Shown here in pieces: positions 1 through 14,100 of a DNA stretch of 64,000 bases. The stretch spans positions 24,306,001 through 24,370,000 of the forward strand of contig OX485803.1 of the NCBI GenBank assembly GCA_950295325.1, in the 5' to 3' direction. The notes below the pieces were generated by a model. That model was not told the origin of the DNA, searched no databases, and saw nothing but the letters and a program-made list of their open reading frames with translations. The number at the start of each line of letters is the position of its first letter. Position 1 is the first letter of the stretch. A program made the translations under genes and the position numbers. The DNA comes from Polytrichum commune (Eukaryota; Streptophyta; Polytrichopsida; Polytrichales; Polytrichaceae).

Positions 1-395
1 GTGCCTTCCCTATTTTGATACGTCAGTTCGAGGGCCTCTGACCCATATTCAAGTGTTAGTTTCTTTATAAACAACATTCATCATATCTTTCATACGAATC
101 ATGATTTTTCACCTTCCTCGACGGTAGGTGTGGAGAACATGTGCACAAAAACTTGGGGTTCAAAACTGTCCCTTTATCAACCTTGCTTTCATAAGCACCT
201 ACTTCACGTTTTCATACCTTGGACTTGGACCTAATGTACACTTTGGTCCAAAGGTTCTCGATCAATAGAATCGCTCAATTTTGGGGTGGCTTTGGTCTTG
301 GACCCTAGTATGAAACCCACCATTTGGCACCAAAACCCATGCAATGTGGGGAAGGAAAAAAACTCATTTATGAATCCGAGGACTAGAATACGCCT

Positions 396-860
396 TGAGC
401 AAAGTCATGGTTTCTTCGCCTACGGTTCTCGATTGGACGCATGGGAGATACTGCGGAAAGTGAGCACCCAAGGACCCGAAGATTGGATGGATGATATTTC
501 CTCCGACATGAAATAACGGTGTTGCTCCATCTTCGAGTTGGAATTTCGCTTTATGTAATCTCAAGATGGGCATCGAGAGGCTTAGAGGGCCATCAAATTA
601 CTATTGCCTTCCTTCGAAGGTGAACAACGTGGGGAACGAGTTGTCTTGGAATTCCAAGCCTAAAAATACAACTTGAGCAATCTCATTGTTTTTTAAAACA
701 TACATTTGTCAAAAGGACGCATGAGAAGCATTATGGAAAGCATTTACACTAGAAGAAGAAGAAGGTGAAAATGAAGAGTAAAAATTGGCTCTTGCCATTG
801 GATTTTTATGAATTATGATGTTACTTCATCTTTGAGTTGGTCTAGCTAATTTCTAGTGAA
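396..860. repeat. Diverged direct duplication (~280 bp period)
   Basis: Matching blocks recur between about 396-560 and 672-850: cttgagcaa-ctca-tg, ggacgcatg-ga and ccatctt-gagttgg. Old and heavily mutated, with no coding potential recognised. Confidence 0.4.
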
Positions 861-880
861 TCTTGGAAAGGGTTTCATTG

Positions 881-1049
881 GTTTGAGATGACCCTAAAGT
901 ACCGGATGATTGTGGAGAGGTACCCAAATTGAATGGAGTGGTTGGTGGTTTGATTCTTGGCCGTGAAATCGTCTCTCTACTTAATGGAAAACTAGCCAGG
1001 TGGTCAAAAAGCGCCTCATGTGTCCCAAAAAGAAAAAAGGAAAAAAAGG
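881..1049 (+). mobile_element. tRNA-derived SINE, copy 1
   Basis: One of three copies sharing a head (ttcgagatgaccc type), a body containing gtggagaggtaccca and agtggttgg, a B-box-like ggtttgattct (948-958), and a tail block ctctacttaatgg. It ends in an A-rich tail (aaaaagaaaaaaggaaaaaa). An internal pol III promoter with an A-rich tail indicates a SINE mobilised by a LINE. This copy is the most diverged. Confidence 0.7.
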
Positions 1050-2784
1050 ACTTCACATGAATTACAATGGCCTCAAAAAGTATTGCCTCCTTTTTAGAGG
1101 AGTAACCAACATGCACCTAACTTGCCCTTTGCATTTCCACATGATTGGTTGATATTACATGGTTCGCATGGACACCCATGCTGTAATAGTTCATTGTAGT
1201 GATAGGGTGTATCTTATTATTTTCTTTAACACTTATTTGCATAAACGTTATAGAACGGGCCTCTTGTTTTTCAAATGAGTAGATCTTGTTTAGAAATAAG
1301 TACTTTTAAGCAAAGCATTTCTCTAGACACAATTGTTGAATTTTTGCCTATCATCTCCAAAAGCTCGATCATAGGAAGATGGGCATGGTTATCTCATGAA
1401 GCACTCACACCTAAGGAGACATTTTTACGATTTGCTTACTTCAAGATTATTCTATGCTTGCAACTTTCCACTAGTCTAGTATATGTAATTTAAACTAATC
1501 TCACCAAGTTTATCGTAAACATAATGAGATTAGTCATTATAATGATTAATAGAATTTTTATTATTTAAAATTTATTACAAGAGTATAAATAATATTTTGG
1601 GGGAGTGCTTTTAACTATATGGATGTGATCCTTTGATGTTGTCTCATAACTTCTCTTTTGTGATAAATCGTAGGACATTCTTGGAATTTTCTTACAACAC
1701 ATTTTAAGAAAATGCTTTACCCCTTGGGCCTTGAAGAGTTAAAGTTTGCAATCATACCCCCATATGTGATGATAACCAAGTTCATCACTTTGGTGTTGAA
1801 ATGCTGATTTGTTGGGGTGACACATGAGAGGATGTAGAGATTTTGACTACCAAGACTGTGACATGTGGCACTTTGCTCTATTCTTGGAATTCAATTTGTG
1901 TGAAACTATGTTACAACTATGGGAAGAAGATATCATGTTGCACTATACACACACTGAAGCGATTACACTATAATGTTGAATTATGAAGATTATTGTTATT
2001 ATTTGTCAACCAACCAAGTTTATTAAGCCTTGTGGCACCTAGGGCATCGACAAATTATGCTAGTATTAATCTAATATGATAGTGTTACAATGAGTTTCCA
2101 TGTAGGCTACTTGCCAACCATATTCTAGTGGGAATAAGGACAAACCCACCCAAATGTAGATGAAATTTGGTGGGGTGGGTTCATATGTGCCAAGAACACT
2201 ACAGTAATCTATCTCAATAGTATGGGTTACTATTCAAAGTCATTCTTTAGTGTGCATACTAACTACTTATCTTTTTTGGATAAATGATGACACTCAATAA
2301 AATGTTACAACAATACGTAACTCCAAATAATAACCCACACCAATTAGACATAATTGTATAACTATTCTCAACTTCTCAAACTGCTAACCTTCTTCTAAAA
2401 CCGGTCTTCAATCCTTCAATGACCAACACTTGTAGGTTAATAAGTGCTTTAGTGAACGCATGGAAGTCTAGTGGCTTATGTTCATGGCCCTTTGCATTCT
2501 AATAGACCACCAGAATGTGGTTGGTTGGTGGCTCATGCTTATCTGATTGCAAAAACCTCCAACTGGCTATCGTAGACATGCTACTGACCGTGCATATTTG
2601 GGTTTCAAATGGTTTTCCACAAGGTGGGTTAAACCTTTCTTAAATTTTTTTTAAACATTGTAATTAGTAAATGAGATGAGAGTATTGTGGTAAAATGAAA
2701 TGACAATTGTATTTGAAAAGTTGTAACCTTTCTACAATCAAGTTCACAACTATATGCATCAATGTGTGATCAATGTGCCATTCA
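1050..2784. other. AT-rich intergenic DNA, nothing recognised
   Basis: Only short chance open frames; no RNA gene, repeat symmetry or protein motif that I can support. Confidence 0.5.
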
Positions 2785-3015
2785 CTAACCGTGCATGTTA
2801 GGTTTGACTAAAGGAGCTACAAATGTTGCCCTCTTCTTTGTAGGCATAGGAAATTGATGAGGTTTTGATATTGTCCTTTTGACTTGTGTAGCCATTTTCT
2901 TCTCAAGTTGTTGTTGAATTTTTGCGTCTTTTTTGGCCCTGGCAAGGTCTGCTCTTTTCTTCTTCTTGTCCTCTTTCTCATAAAAAATTTCCTCTTCTTC
3001 TTTTGGAGAACATTG
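2785..3015 (-). pseudogene. Protein-like open frame lacking an early ATG (exon or gene fragment)
   Basis: On the minus strand 76 codons run between stops, with a composition unlike the AT-rich surroundings. It starts CSPKEEEEIFYEKED, continues through KKKKRADLARAKKDAKIQQQ and LEKKMATQVKRTISKPHQ, and ends FVAPLVKPNMHG. The charged heptad-like stretch suggests a coiled coil. The only internal Met is at residue 41, so it is either an exon of a longer gene or a decayed fragment. I do not recognise the family. Confidence 0.3.
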
Positions 3016-4092
3016 CTACATCTTCATCAAATTGCTACATCTACACCTTGCTATGTGATTTGAGTGAAGGAGACTCTATGATGAGTGTGAGTTGACAGTG
3101 ACGTTTTAGGTCATTGGCGCGATCATGATTGAGTTTGAGAGACATCGGACAGTTGAGATTGCATGTGATATAATTTGACGGCCGAGATTAAAAGTACACG
3201 GTAAGTGGCATGGTGGAGTATCGTGACATGCACGGTCAGTAGCATGTCTATGATATTATCTAGAATCTAGTGGGCGAGTTGGAAACTCACCCAAAACTAA
3301 TCAGTCACTCAAGCTCCAGCTATGGTAGGCACAAGGCCAATAAACCCCATTGCTGACACATGCACCAGCAGGCTTATACATAGTACAATATGGGTGAAAG
3401 AGAAATGCCTTACTACTACCCACAATTGCAAACAAGGTGATGATTCTTTGTGTTTCAAGGTACCAAGGCATTGTGTTGTGACATTCATAGTAAGTGGTCA
3501 CCAAAACACATCAGGATTTTCAAGACTTCCTAAACCCTATAGTACTTGTGGTCGATCACAGATATTCATATATTATTACTTTGATTCATTTGATTCAATG
3601 TTTCAGAGTACAAAAGTAGCATAGTACAAACGTTAAACTAAAAGTACACTAGTCACTTAGCAATCCAATGGACTATTGATAGTAATAAATAAATAAAACA
3701 TTTACAGGGATGTATTCGGAGTATACAGTTGAGATACAAGATACGCTTAAACAGGATACGGATTGAACCTAATCCATACGTCCGGCAGCTATGCTTGTGA
3801 TGTCACAATAATGGCAAGAATTTTTAAGGCAGACGCGGAAAATTAAGTCCAAAAGGTGCCAAACACTTTGTCAAGTGGGGAAGCTCAAACATAATTTCGT
3901 TGGCTGGTGCATAGCTTTTGACACAGCAAATCCTTTATCAGGACGTGGAAGACACAAAGTCATACAAATGTATAAAGAAAAAATAGTTAAGAACACCAAT
4001 TTAGATGCTTGTACCCAAACCTACATACTAAGAAATCTGTCAGATTCTCAGGTTACCCATGAAATTGAACACTTCTAAAACACAAACTGTCC

Positions 4093-4640
4093 CTAGTCTC
4101 CCAGTGAGGATAAAATTTCGGGTTCATCTACAAACATCAGAGTTCTGTCTATCATTAGGGTGGTGGATGAGAGGCGGGAAGGACATGGGGAGATGGCACA
4201 AACAGTGACTAAATTGCATAAGTTCTGAATGCACACAGAAGTGTTCAGAGTATCTGCAGTTGAACAGCAACCTCTACAGTAAACAGAAAGCAAAGGCAGC
4301 ATTCTCATTCTATGCAATTGCTGAGAAGTAGAACAACAACGAGCCAAATACAAGAAAAACCAGGTCACATTGTAATTTCACAACTTTTTTGACAGAATGC
4401 CCAAAAGTGCACAGCTTGGTATAGTCCCAGTCAGGAAAAATTCTCGGGTCTGTCCACAAATAACAGTCGGAGGTGACTCTATCAGTGTGGTGATAAAGAG
4501 AGGAGGGGAGATGGCACAAACAGTGACTAAATTGCATAAGAAAAAAGGAGGTTCTGGATGCACACAAAAATGTATAGAGTATCTGCAGTTCACCGGCAAC
4601 TACTACTTCTACGGTAAACAGAAAGTGAAGGCAGCCCTAC
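4093..4640. repeat. Imperfect tandem duplication in the XPO1 3' flank
   Basis: Blocks of 4093-4320 recur at 4400-4640: ggggagatggcacaaacagt, gactaaattgcataag, agagtatctgcagtt and gtaaacagaaag. The period is about 330 bp. It lies 0.5 kb past the XPO1 stop codon, either in the 3'UTR or beyond it. Confidence 0.8.
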
Positions 4641-5150
4641 TTCAACCACTAAGGACGCAGATGAGATAAAGGTGCAGGGAAGAGATTACCCAGCGGATAC
4701 GCCTGAACCAGCACCGTCGCCCTCGCAAAAGATCTCTCTGCTCAGAGGTATCACTAGTAGGATGTGGCTGACTCCTTGGACTCCATTCTCTACAAGGTTT
4801 GGCTATTCCATGTGGGCAGAAAGCAGGATACTCTAGAGCCTACAAAAGTGAAGAAAAAGTACACCTGGCATCCCTGGTTTTCTCTAGCCTAGTGTCATAC
4901 TGATAATTTCAACCTGGCCAGGATCATCCTCCACTTCTTGACATGTCGCCATGCGTCAGTCGAGTCCTGAGATCACGCAAGCCAAGCGTGCACGCCCAGC
5001 CAGCCCAGCCTGAAACACACTCTGTGCAAGTGCAGAGATGAAACTCCACACAGATGGAAAAAAGGGTCCAAGGCGACACTTGTTGCAATTTGAAAGTTTG
5101 AAATCCACCCTTCATGTGACTCTAGTTAGTATCCAGGTCAACAAGGAAAC

Positions 5151-8100
5151 TCAGTTGTCAACCATTTCGTCTTGAAGTTCGCTTGGGGCAATGAGACCAG
5201 GGATGCTCAACATGCGCCGCCTTTCTGCTTCTCTTTGTGCAGCGGCTTCTTCAGCATAAAGGTCCTTGTTATCCTGCAAGCACATCACACGTCAGCAATC
5301 TTGCAACTGGTTCAGGGTGGGTCCATAACCTATCTTCATTAACCCCCATGTTATTGGATGTAACAAGAGAGACCAATATACTGTAAACTCCTGCATTGGT
5401 GAAAGTCAACCAACACTACCAACAGGTAAACCCAAAAATTGGAAAAGATCGAAGAGGGAATAGGGTCTTCAATAGTTCTTGAATATCTTCAGATAGCATT
5501 TGTACCTGCGCTGAGAATTCTTTAGATTGGATAAGGAAGTCACGCAGCTGATTTTTGAATGCTCCCAAGTCATTGCGAGTCTCAAATAACCCATTTACAA
5601 ATGTTGTCACCTGCAATCAAACGAAAATATCATATCAACAAGGTGACTTGGATGCAGCTGCACTCTCATAGAAGTCTGATAGAGGATACATGTATATCAT
5701 GTGGTTCAATTCTTTGACAATGTAGCACAAAGCAATTTACCTAAATGAAGAAACTTTCTTGAAAGTACTCGCTTTTCAGTATGGCTGAACACCAATCCAC
5801 ATTACTCTATACATTGTTTGTAGACGATTGGTAAGACATAGTAGAATGGATTAGAATCATGTAAAGGCTTGAAGGAGCCCACCTCAGCAGGGGTCATGTT
5901 GGGAAATGAGGTCCCCAAAAGCTTGATGGTATAATCCCGGACAAATTCATAATTACTGGGATAGGCTGTTGTTACAGTAGCCGAGTCCCAAAGTGGTTGT
6001 GTAAGTGCTCCCGAGTCAACCTGATGGAAACAACATTAACATACACGTTTGGAAAAAAGTCCAGAGAAATACTCTACAGAAGCCTGATTTATCATACTAT
6101 GGAGTACAATAGAGAGTAGAATATGTCCAACATGTGTAGATATTGGAGGACACAAGGAAGCATAAGGACCTACCAGAAGAAACAAATGCTGTAGAATGAG
6201 CACATGCAGCTTGAACCCTGGCTTGTGGAAGGTATCAGTCAGGACAGCAAAAATTTCTTGCTCAATAGTTAGAAAATAGCTCTGGTGGAACTGGTTGCAA
6301 AATTCGGAAACCTGTTCAGAAGACCCACACCACATTCAGCTTGCTTGAAAGTATCTACGTACCATCTAGAGTATGATTTGAATGTTCTGCATGAGCTTTC
6401 AATGGTCTTCATAGGAAGGCAAAGTCTTGTTGGCAACTTACTTGGAAGTTTGTGAGCATTTCAAGGAGCAGGTTGAGGCCAGTCTCTGCAACATTACGCT
6501 CTGTATGACGAAAAGCCCAGATAATGGAATCCATCACAAGCTTCAATTGCTGCAAACAATTTTTTGACAAGGTAGTCAGATCTCCTAGACATAGGTCGTC
6601 CAAGTTTTTATAGATCACCTGCATATTAGATATTCATAGTGACCTTGACATTCATGGTGCATAGAGTGACCCGACGAGCACAAGTACTTGTAAGAACAAA
6701 CCAAACCTCTAATGTCAACCAGACATACTTACTTGGCTTGACAAAGAGAAGAGAGCACGGAAACAATGGCTTGCAATTGCTCGCAACAAAGAGAAAAACT
6801 TCAGCCGATGCTCTGGGTAATCCTCAAAGTTTTTAGTGATCATCTGCAGGGAACAAAGCATAAAACGTGTCAACAGAAGGACTCCTATATTCAGGACCCA
6901 TACCATCACTGGTATCTTAACAATGGTTGAGAATGGAACTCCCAAACACAGGTGTAGAATGCCCTTCACATAAAAGAAGTCAACACAATTTGATACCCAC
7001 ATACCTCAAGTGTGCAAGCGAAAACAGCCTCAAAAATTTGACGTACTTCCTCCATCATAGCCCCCTTTAGCCTGCATAGTCACCAGACAGAGCTCAACAA
7101 GTTGTTTCACATGAAACAGCACCACTAAGATATTCCGGCCTCAATTGACTCAAGGCAACACACTAGTAATAACAAACACTCTGAACAGAGATGGAGAGGA
7201 TGATATTCACACCCCATCAGTCAGTGTGAAGCTTGGCTTTTGAGCTATTTATGAACATTATCATAAGCAGCTATTTGCTTCCACATATCATTCATTGAAA
7301 ACAGTAACAAAACTCTTTTATGTCCCCATAATTCAACCACAACAGATTGCCTGTTTGCTGAATAAAATATCTCAATAGATCTGACTTGTGAAATTCATTG
7401 CTCAAGTTGTATACAATACTTGGTTGACAATACTTGGTTGTAGTATTGTAACTCGACAAAGAGTGGCTGAGACTAGTAGGGCCTGCTTTATTTGCAAGTT
7501 TTGAAACTGGATGTGGACCACACTCTCAAAGAGAATTTGATAAACGTGGTTGTTTGAGAAGAAAATGTAATGATTTGGTAAGGCTTGATGGACAGACACC
7601 ATGGATAAAATTCCACATAAATTCCACATAATTCCACACAATTAGCAATCAACAGTTCCTGTTAAAAAAAAGTGACTCAAAATTAACCACAAAATTGAAG
7701 AAACTTACTTGTTTATGATGGTTGCAAACAAGGATAAGACTTCAGATTCCCGAGCATCTGAGACGTTACGGGCATAGTCCCCTAAGATGGGATCCATCAT
7801 TGCTGGCACAAACTGCTTTGCAATCAGATCCATGTCCTCAGCTTTATCCACAAAAGTTTCAATCAACTTCAATGTTTCTCTCTTGACTGACCTGCAATCA
7901 CAAAGAGCTATTAAAATCTGCAAAACAAGTTCAGCCACATAAACAGAAATTCCTACCAGCCCAGACTTATCTATTTGGAGAGTAGAGACCTGGTGCAAGT
8001 AAACTGAAAATTGATACTGCTTGCTAAATAGTGAAGATAATACCTCAGAAGTTTGACGAATGAAGTCCGAGATGCATAGGGTCCACCCTCAGCAATGCTA

Positions 8101-11100
8101 CTTGAAATTAGTTCACTGTACATTCTGCAATCCAAAATATATTGTTTAAGTTATAGAACTGATAAATGTGAACAGAATAGGAGACATTATAAGCATAACA
8201 AGATGCTTTCATGCCGACATATCTTAAAACATCTCAAGGTGGTCACAATACTTTGCAAGGAGGGAGAGCAAAGAACAAAAACTTACCTATAAACATTAAG
8301 CATATCCAGGTAGATAAGTGATATTTGGAACAAGAAGGCTTGACCAAGGGAGCTTGCTACACTGGTGTTCAACTGTGCAAAAGTTGACAAGATACATCAG
8401 TTACTTTGCAATTCAACAATTGAAAGTTACATGATGCATTCAGTGACACACAACTACTTTGGGCAAGATACAGATTGTTCAAGTAACCTTGTATACGATG
8501 ACAATCCAATCACAGTTCAATCAACCAATATTCTGGAGTACATATCCCCTCTAGATTAACAGACAGCCTGCGTAAAGCTAACCCTTACCAGCTCTAAGAA
8601 ACTCAAACTTCCAGGATCAAGTACAGCCAGTCTGTCATGTTAAATGAAGAGACCAAATATGCACTTGGGGCGTTCAGGAAAGGAGAATAGAAACTTGTCT
8701 GTTGTAAATGTGCACACCTGGAGAATGTTCAGTACAGCCCGCACAACTTCTTGTGCTTTCAGGTACTCAACACTCTGGCGAGCTTGACTGATAATCTCCA
8801 CCCATCTCTGAAATGAGGACCAAAATAATCAGAAAATGACAATTTATTTCAATAACGGATAGTGTACCTGTCGGGCAGAAAGTTCAGGTAGACAGCAATT
8901 TTTCCTAATCCAATTCTGAGTTTAGTCACTCGCACCCTATTAAGATCCATCACTAGCATATCTCATATTGATAAGCTAATCAATAAAAATTCTAAGGAAC
9001 TTGAACAATTGTGAAAATTCATTGATGACATCCATCCTCCAGACTACTAACCTGGTTTGGAAGCTCCATAAGCTTTTGCAGGTACTCATCACGTCTTTGT
9101 GGGTCTCCTTCTGCTTGGATCATGAATCCAACCTGGACCCATCAACACCTTGTGAGTGCCAATATACTAGCTGAAAAATGCATTATAGTATAAACAGCTC
9201 CAAAATCCCTTCAGGGGAAAACCTGAATGGATACAAATAGTAGTTGAGAAGCAATGACTTTTGCGATGATATCACAAAGTCCTCAATAGTCAGAATAGTC
9301 ATACAAGGAACAATTCAAAACAAAGTAGTCCCAAATAAATGCAATTATATCTGATCTCCTATATCAAACAGTAAGAATGGTCATCTGTCCACCATACAGC
9401 TTCATAAAAGGTGTGGATCTGATGGGCTTCCAGATCCAAAATTGTTGTGGGCAAACCCTTCAAGAGCTCACACACAAAGGGCTCTGTTTCTCCAACCTGG
9501 CACAAAATAAACACATCCTCAATATAGTGCTATGGTGCATATCTTAAACAGTGATACCTCTGCACAGCTACTGCTTACAAGATAATGGCAAAAACCTCAC
9601 TCTATACTAAAAATAGTAAACAATGGGATGCTAAATCTTGAATGCTTGAAGTTTGCACACATTGGTACCTGTAAGATGACAAACTTCCGTCTACACTTTT
9701 GCACAATCTTCAAAAAAGTGTCACAGGCCATATCCTGAAACAATAATACAAACACTTTAGATCATGAGAAACTCAAAGTAGAACAGTGAAGTGTGTACAC
9801 AACCTGTAACACCTTTTGTTCCACCAGAGCTCAATAAAACACATCAACATGTTGAGATCTGAGTAAATTTTAACTTGCACAGCACCCAGCAGATTCAGAG
9901 TGCTTCAGACTAGCACCTTCTGTATTCAAGACCAAGGTCAATACCATTAGGCTAATGAATTGAAAAAATACAGGTTCTAGCAAGAAACTTAAGTGGCACC
10001 TGAACACCAGGATGTGTTTCATGCATGAACTCGAAAAGCTTGTTTACAACTGTTTTGAGAAACTTCCAATGTGCTCTGAGAAACCGAGGATACTGGCCAA
10101 CAACATACCTGAACAACCAGCCAATATTGTCATCAAGAACTGTCCTACTCAAGGAAAACATTGCCATTCCCTCTTTGACCATCTTGTTCATGACAAACCA
10201 GAAACCAAGCATTGCATTCCCTAAAAACAACAACCTTGGGGCATGAATGATTTACATGATATTGCTGGCAATGACGGCTTTGTTGTCCTTGCCCTTTGTG
10301 ATCTCACAGAGATTCAATAAGTCACGGATAACAGTCACAAGAAAGCGATTCTCCTGTTGAACATATATTTTTATAATGTTAACTGAAGCACATGACAAGA
10401 AATGATGTACATATACAAAATTCACAAAGCTCCATGGAACAAGATGATATTTAGACACAGAACATAATCAAGTTGGCACTGCTCTAAGGCTCAACGAACA
10501 AATAAAAACACTCCTAATATCGTTGCAAGCAGAAGTCCACATAAGTGCCAAATGACATGCAAACACTTTTGAGACCCACTGTTGACCAGGGAATCACTTT
10601 CCATTTATCACAGCCAGATTAAAGTGCACCATTTCTCCAGCAAATTCTCTTTTTCCCTATTTTGCCTCAAGAATTGCCACACTGGTATTCAATCTACACT
10701 GATACAACCATCCAAATACATGTAACTAACATTACCTGATCCTCAACCATGGATCCTGAAATAGAGCCAATTGCCCAGCAGAGTGTATTGAGGTTGTTCC
10801 AAGCCCATTCTTCTCCATTTAGCTGCTTGTTGAGCTTCTTGAGCATCTGGAAAATTTGACAGATACAGATTAATATGCATCAATTATTAGAGGGAATGAA
10901 AGTAGAATCAATGCACCATTCAAGCTGGCTCTTAAGGAACTCCTACCCTCAAAAGTGTAGTAATTGTGAAGAATGATGAACATATAGCAAACCTCATACC
11001 ATAGCACAACAAAACAATACCTGCTGCTCTGTGTCCTCATGATCCAGGTGAGATAGATAAATCAAAGTCTCTCTCATAATCTGCAATTTATAGCACGGTA

Positions 11101-14100
11101 CAATATGGGCATGAGAGTGACACAATAGCATAATTTCAGAAATCGACAATATCGACAAAATACATGATGTTGACAGAGTCCTATTTTGAATGTCTAATTC
11201 TGGAATCCTGAACATAATAAAGTAGAAAGAAGCAAGAGGGCAGAATAGATAAAGAGCCAAAATCTAAATCTTCGACAAACCTTATACTGCACAAGAACGT
11301 CATTGTCCTTCATAGTTTCCCGCACAATGTTGCCATTCTCGTCTTCAACAATCAGAACCTCCTCTGGCTTTGCCATGCGGCTGATCATAAGCAATCGTAA
11401 CTTGGACAAGGGTACTGAGTACAACTGCTTCCGATGAGAAAGCTGCGACCCCATACCATTCAACATACCTCGCACCTGTAAACTCATTCATCATCACAAG
11501 GTTCTCATTTAGTCTTCACATTTAGTTGGACTATTGTATTCCAAACTTCCAAGGACCTGTGAATCCTCCTAGAATGTGTAATTCAGAAGTTTGTAGGCTA
11601 GTCAACTACTAAGTAATGCTTTGACAGCACAACATGCTACTTTTATGGAGCACTGTGAAATGCCTCAGACTAGAGATAGCTGACACAAGAATAAGTACAC
11701 AAATTCTATAGAAGGCCTGAGATTATATAATTTACGGCTTCCATTTCTTGAAAAAACTTTTATACATGTCTTGTTACCTGGAGGCCGATGGGGCTAGGTG
11801 AAGCAGGAGTTTCCAAATTGCACTCTGATTGAAAGAGGTCGCACACCAGCGAATTCCAGTAGTCCAAGCAAACCTACACAACATACAGCATATCCTATAG
11901 GCTTAATTCAGTGACACAAATGCATGCGACACACAATGTGATAATATGCAAAAGAAGATACAACTAGCATTCATATACTGCAGAAATGTTTCACTAGCTA
12001 CCCCTTTCATTAGCAACTCTGAGCCAGTTAAGACAATCCTGCAGAAATGGTTATCTCTCAAGATCAATCCTATTCTAAAAGGAGCAAGCTGTAGCCACTT
12101 TTACCATAATCCTCTCTAGAAGGTACAGTACTAGAACGTACCTTGAAAACCTCTGTATCATCCACATAGGAGATACCTATCAAGTACTCAAGCCCCATCA
12201 ATAGAACTGATTGATTTTCCGAAGTTGTTTCCAGTACCCCAATGTGTGACTGCCATTCCAAACATAATGGGTACGCTCAGCATTAAAAATCAAACGAAGT
12301 GGCAAGCCTTGTCATGTTAAGCAAACACAATCATAAAATGTGATTCCAATTACAACCAGATCAAGTAATCAAATACTTAAGGAGGTTAAAAATCAATTTC
12401 CACAAGAATGTGCAGTGTGTAATTTGTTTAATTTCAAGTAGTAATACCTTGAAAAAGGCAGTAAAGAACAGAGCCAGATTTTGAATAAATGCCTGCACAG
12501 AAATACTCCAAAGGGCTTCAGTTTAATTTCTAAACCCTTATAAAATCTTAAATCAAAATAATATACATCAACACACTAATAATATAATAATATACAACCT
12601 AAGAGACTCAACACACTATCAACAGCAATCTCAAAAAAGGCCATGAACAGTTGATCACACAAAGAAACCAGACAGAGTAAAGAGTTATGGTTGAAGGAGA
12701 TAACAACACTGGGTAAGGAGTTATGATTGAAGCAGAGAGGTAAAGGACCTGATCCTCATCTGAACCACTTCCATAGGACTCTGGCACGTTAGTACCTGGC
12801 GGAAGAATAATCTGTAGAAATATGACGGAAAAAAAATTAGATATTATGTGGGTTTGAATGAAATAGAGTGTAGGTGCAACAAATAAAAGCTACTACAAAA
12901 ACTAACCAAGTAGGCACAATCAAAAACATGCTCAGACAATCATACACATTGACACATTTTATATCTCCAAATTAGGATACCATCAATAATTGACAAAGGA
13001 CTGTCCCTGAGCAAGATAAGTCTCTACCTGCAGCTGAACCATGAAGATGGTATAAAGTTTCACAAATTGCGGATCATAAAAATCCCCAAAGCTGAGAACT
13101 GCAACCTGCACCAACCTCAGGTGCATCAGTAAAGAACAGCAAGCACAAACCATACACCAATCAGATCATGTGGCAAGGCTCTAGTCCTGATATTGAACAC
13201 AGCACAAGGACCCTAACACTATCTAGAGTTTGCAGGCCTACCTCTGTAAGGCACTGAAGAGCCAAGTTTCGATAGCTGAGAACTGGGAAGAGCTTTAACA
13301 GTGTCTCTAGCTGCAGTTTCATCAAGTGCAATCTCCACATATTTAGAAGAAAATACATCAAGGGCAACTCTTGACTTCAGATATAGGACCTTACATATAC
13401 TTCAGCAACAAATAGACTTCATAGTTAACATTATAAGATATGTTTGCCCTACTCGTTTTGACTTGTAACACCGCTCTCAGAGCGGCGACTATAGTGCAGC
13501 ATGATTATCAATTTCTCATGCAGCTACCAAGCCCTTAAGATTGCAGAGCTGATTGACTGACCATTAAATATGTTGAACTACCATATGGGACACTGAACAA
13601 ACATGATACAAGTCTCATATTGCACTGCTTTAAAACTTCTGATCCTACAAAATGAAGCTGAAACTCTCTGGCGGCTGAAACTCTCTGGCGGCTGAAACTC
13701 TCTGGCACATAAACATCAGATTACCAACAATGCCACAAGTACATGGTAGTGATTTGTAAGGGGCTGTTCAGTCTTTGGTTTGCCACCTCTAACTGGAGAT
13801 AGCAAATTACTCTCTTTATCATCAAGTGTAGAACTGACAATAATGTCAAAAGTGCTTAACAACATCAAAAAGCATAAGTGACAAGAACACTAACCAATGG
13901 CGATTCAAAAATGTAACCAAGAGGAATCCATGATAAGAAGGCATGTAAAGTGGCCAGTGTTGCTCGAATAAGCTCTGGACGTTGAGACATGGATAAAACG
14001 TACTGACACAACTCATGAATGAGCTGAAATTCACTGTGGATACATCCCAACAAGTTTAGCAGAAGTTAGACCAAAGCCTGGGTGCAGATTCAATCCCAGG

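Noticed and set aside
4397-4669. 90-codon frame
   Set aside because: Sits on one copy of a tandem duplication in the XPO1 3' flank; the other copy does not preserve the frame.
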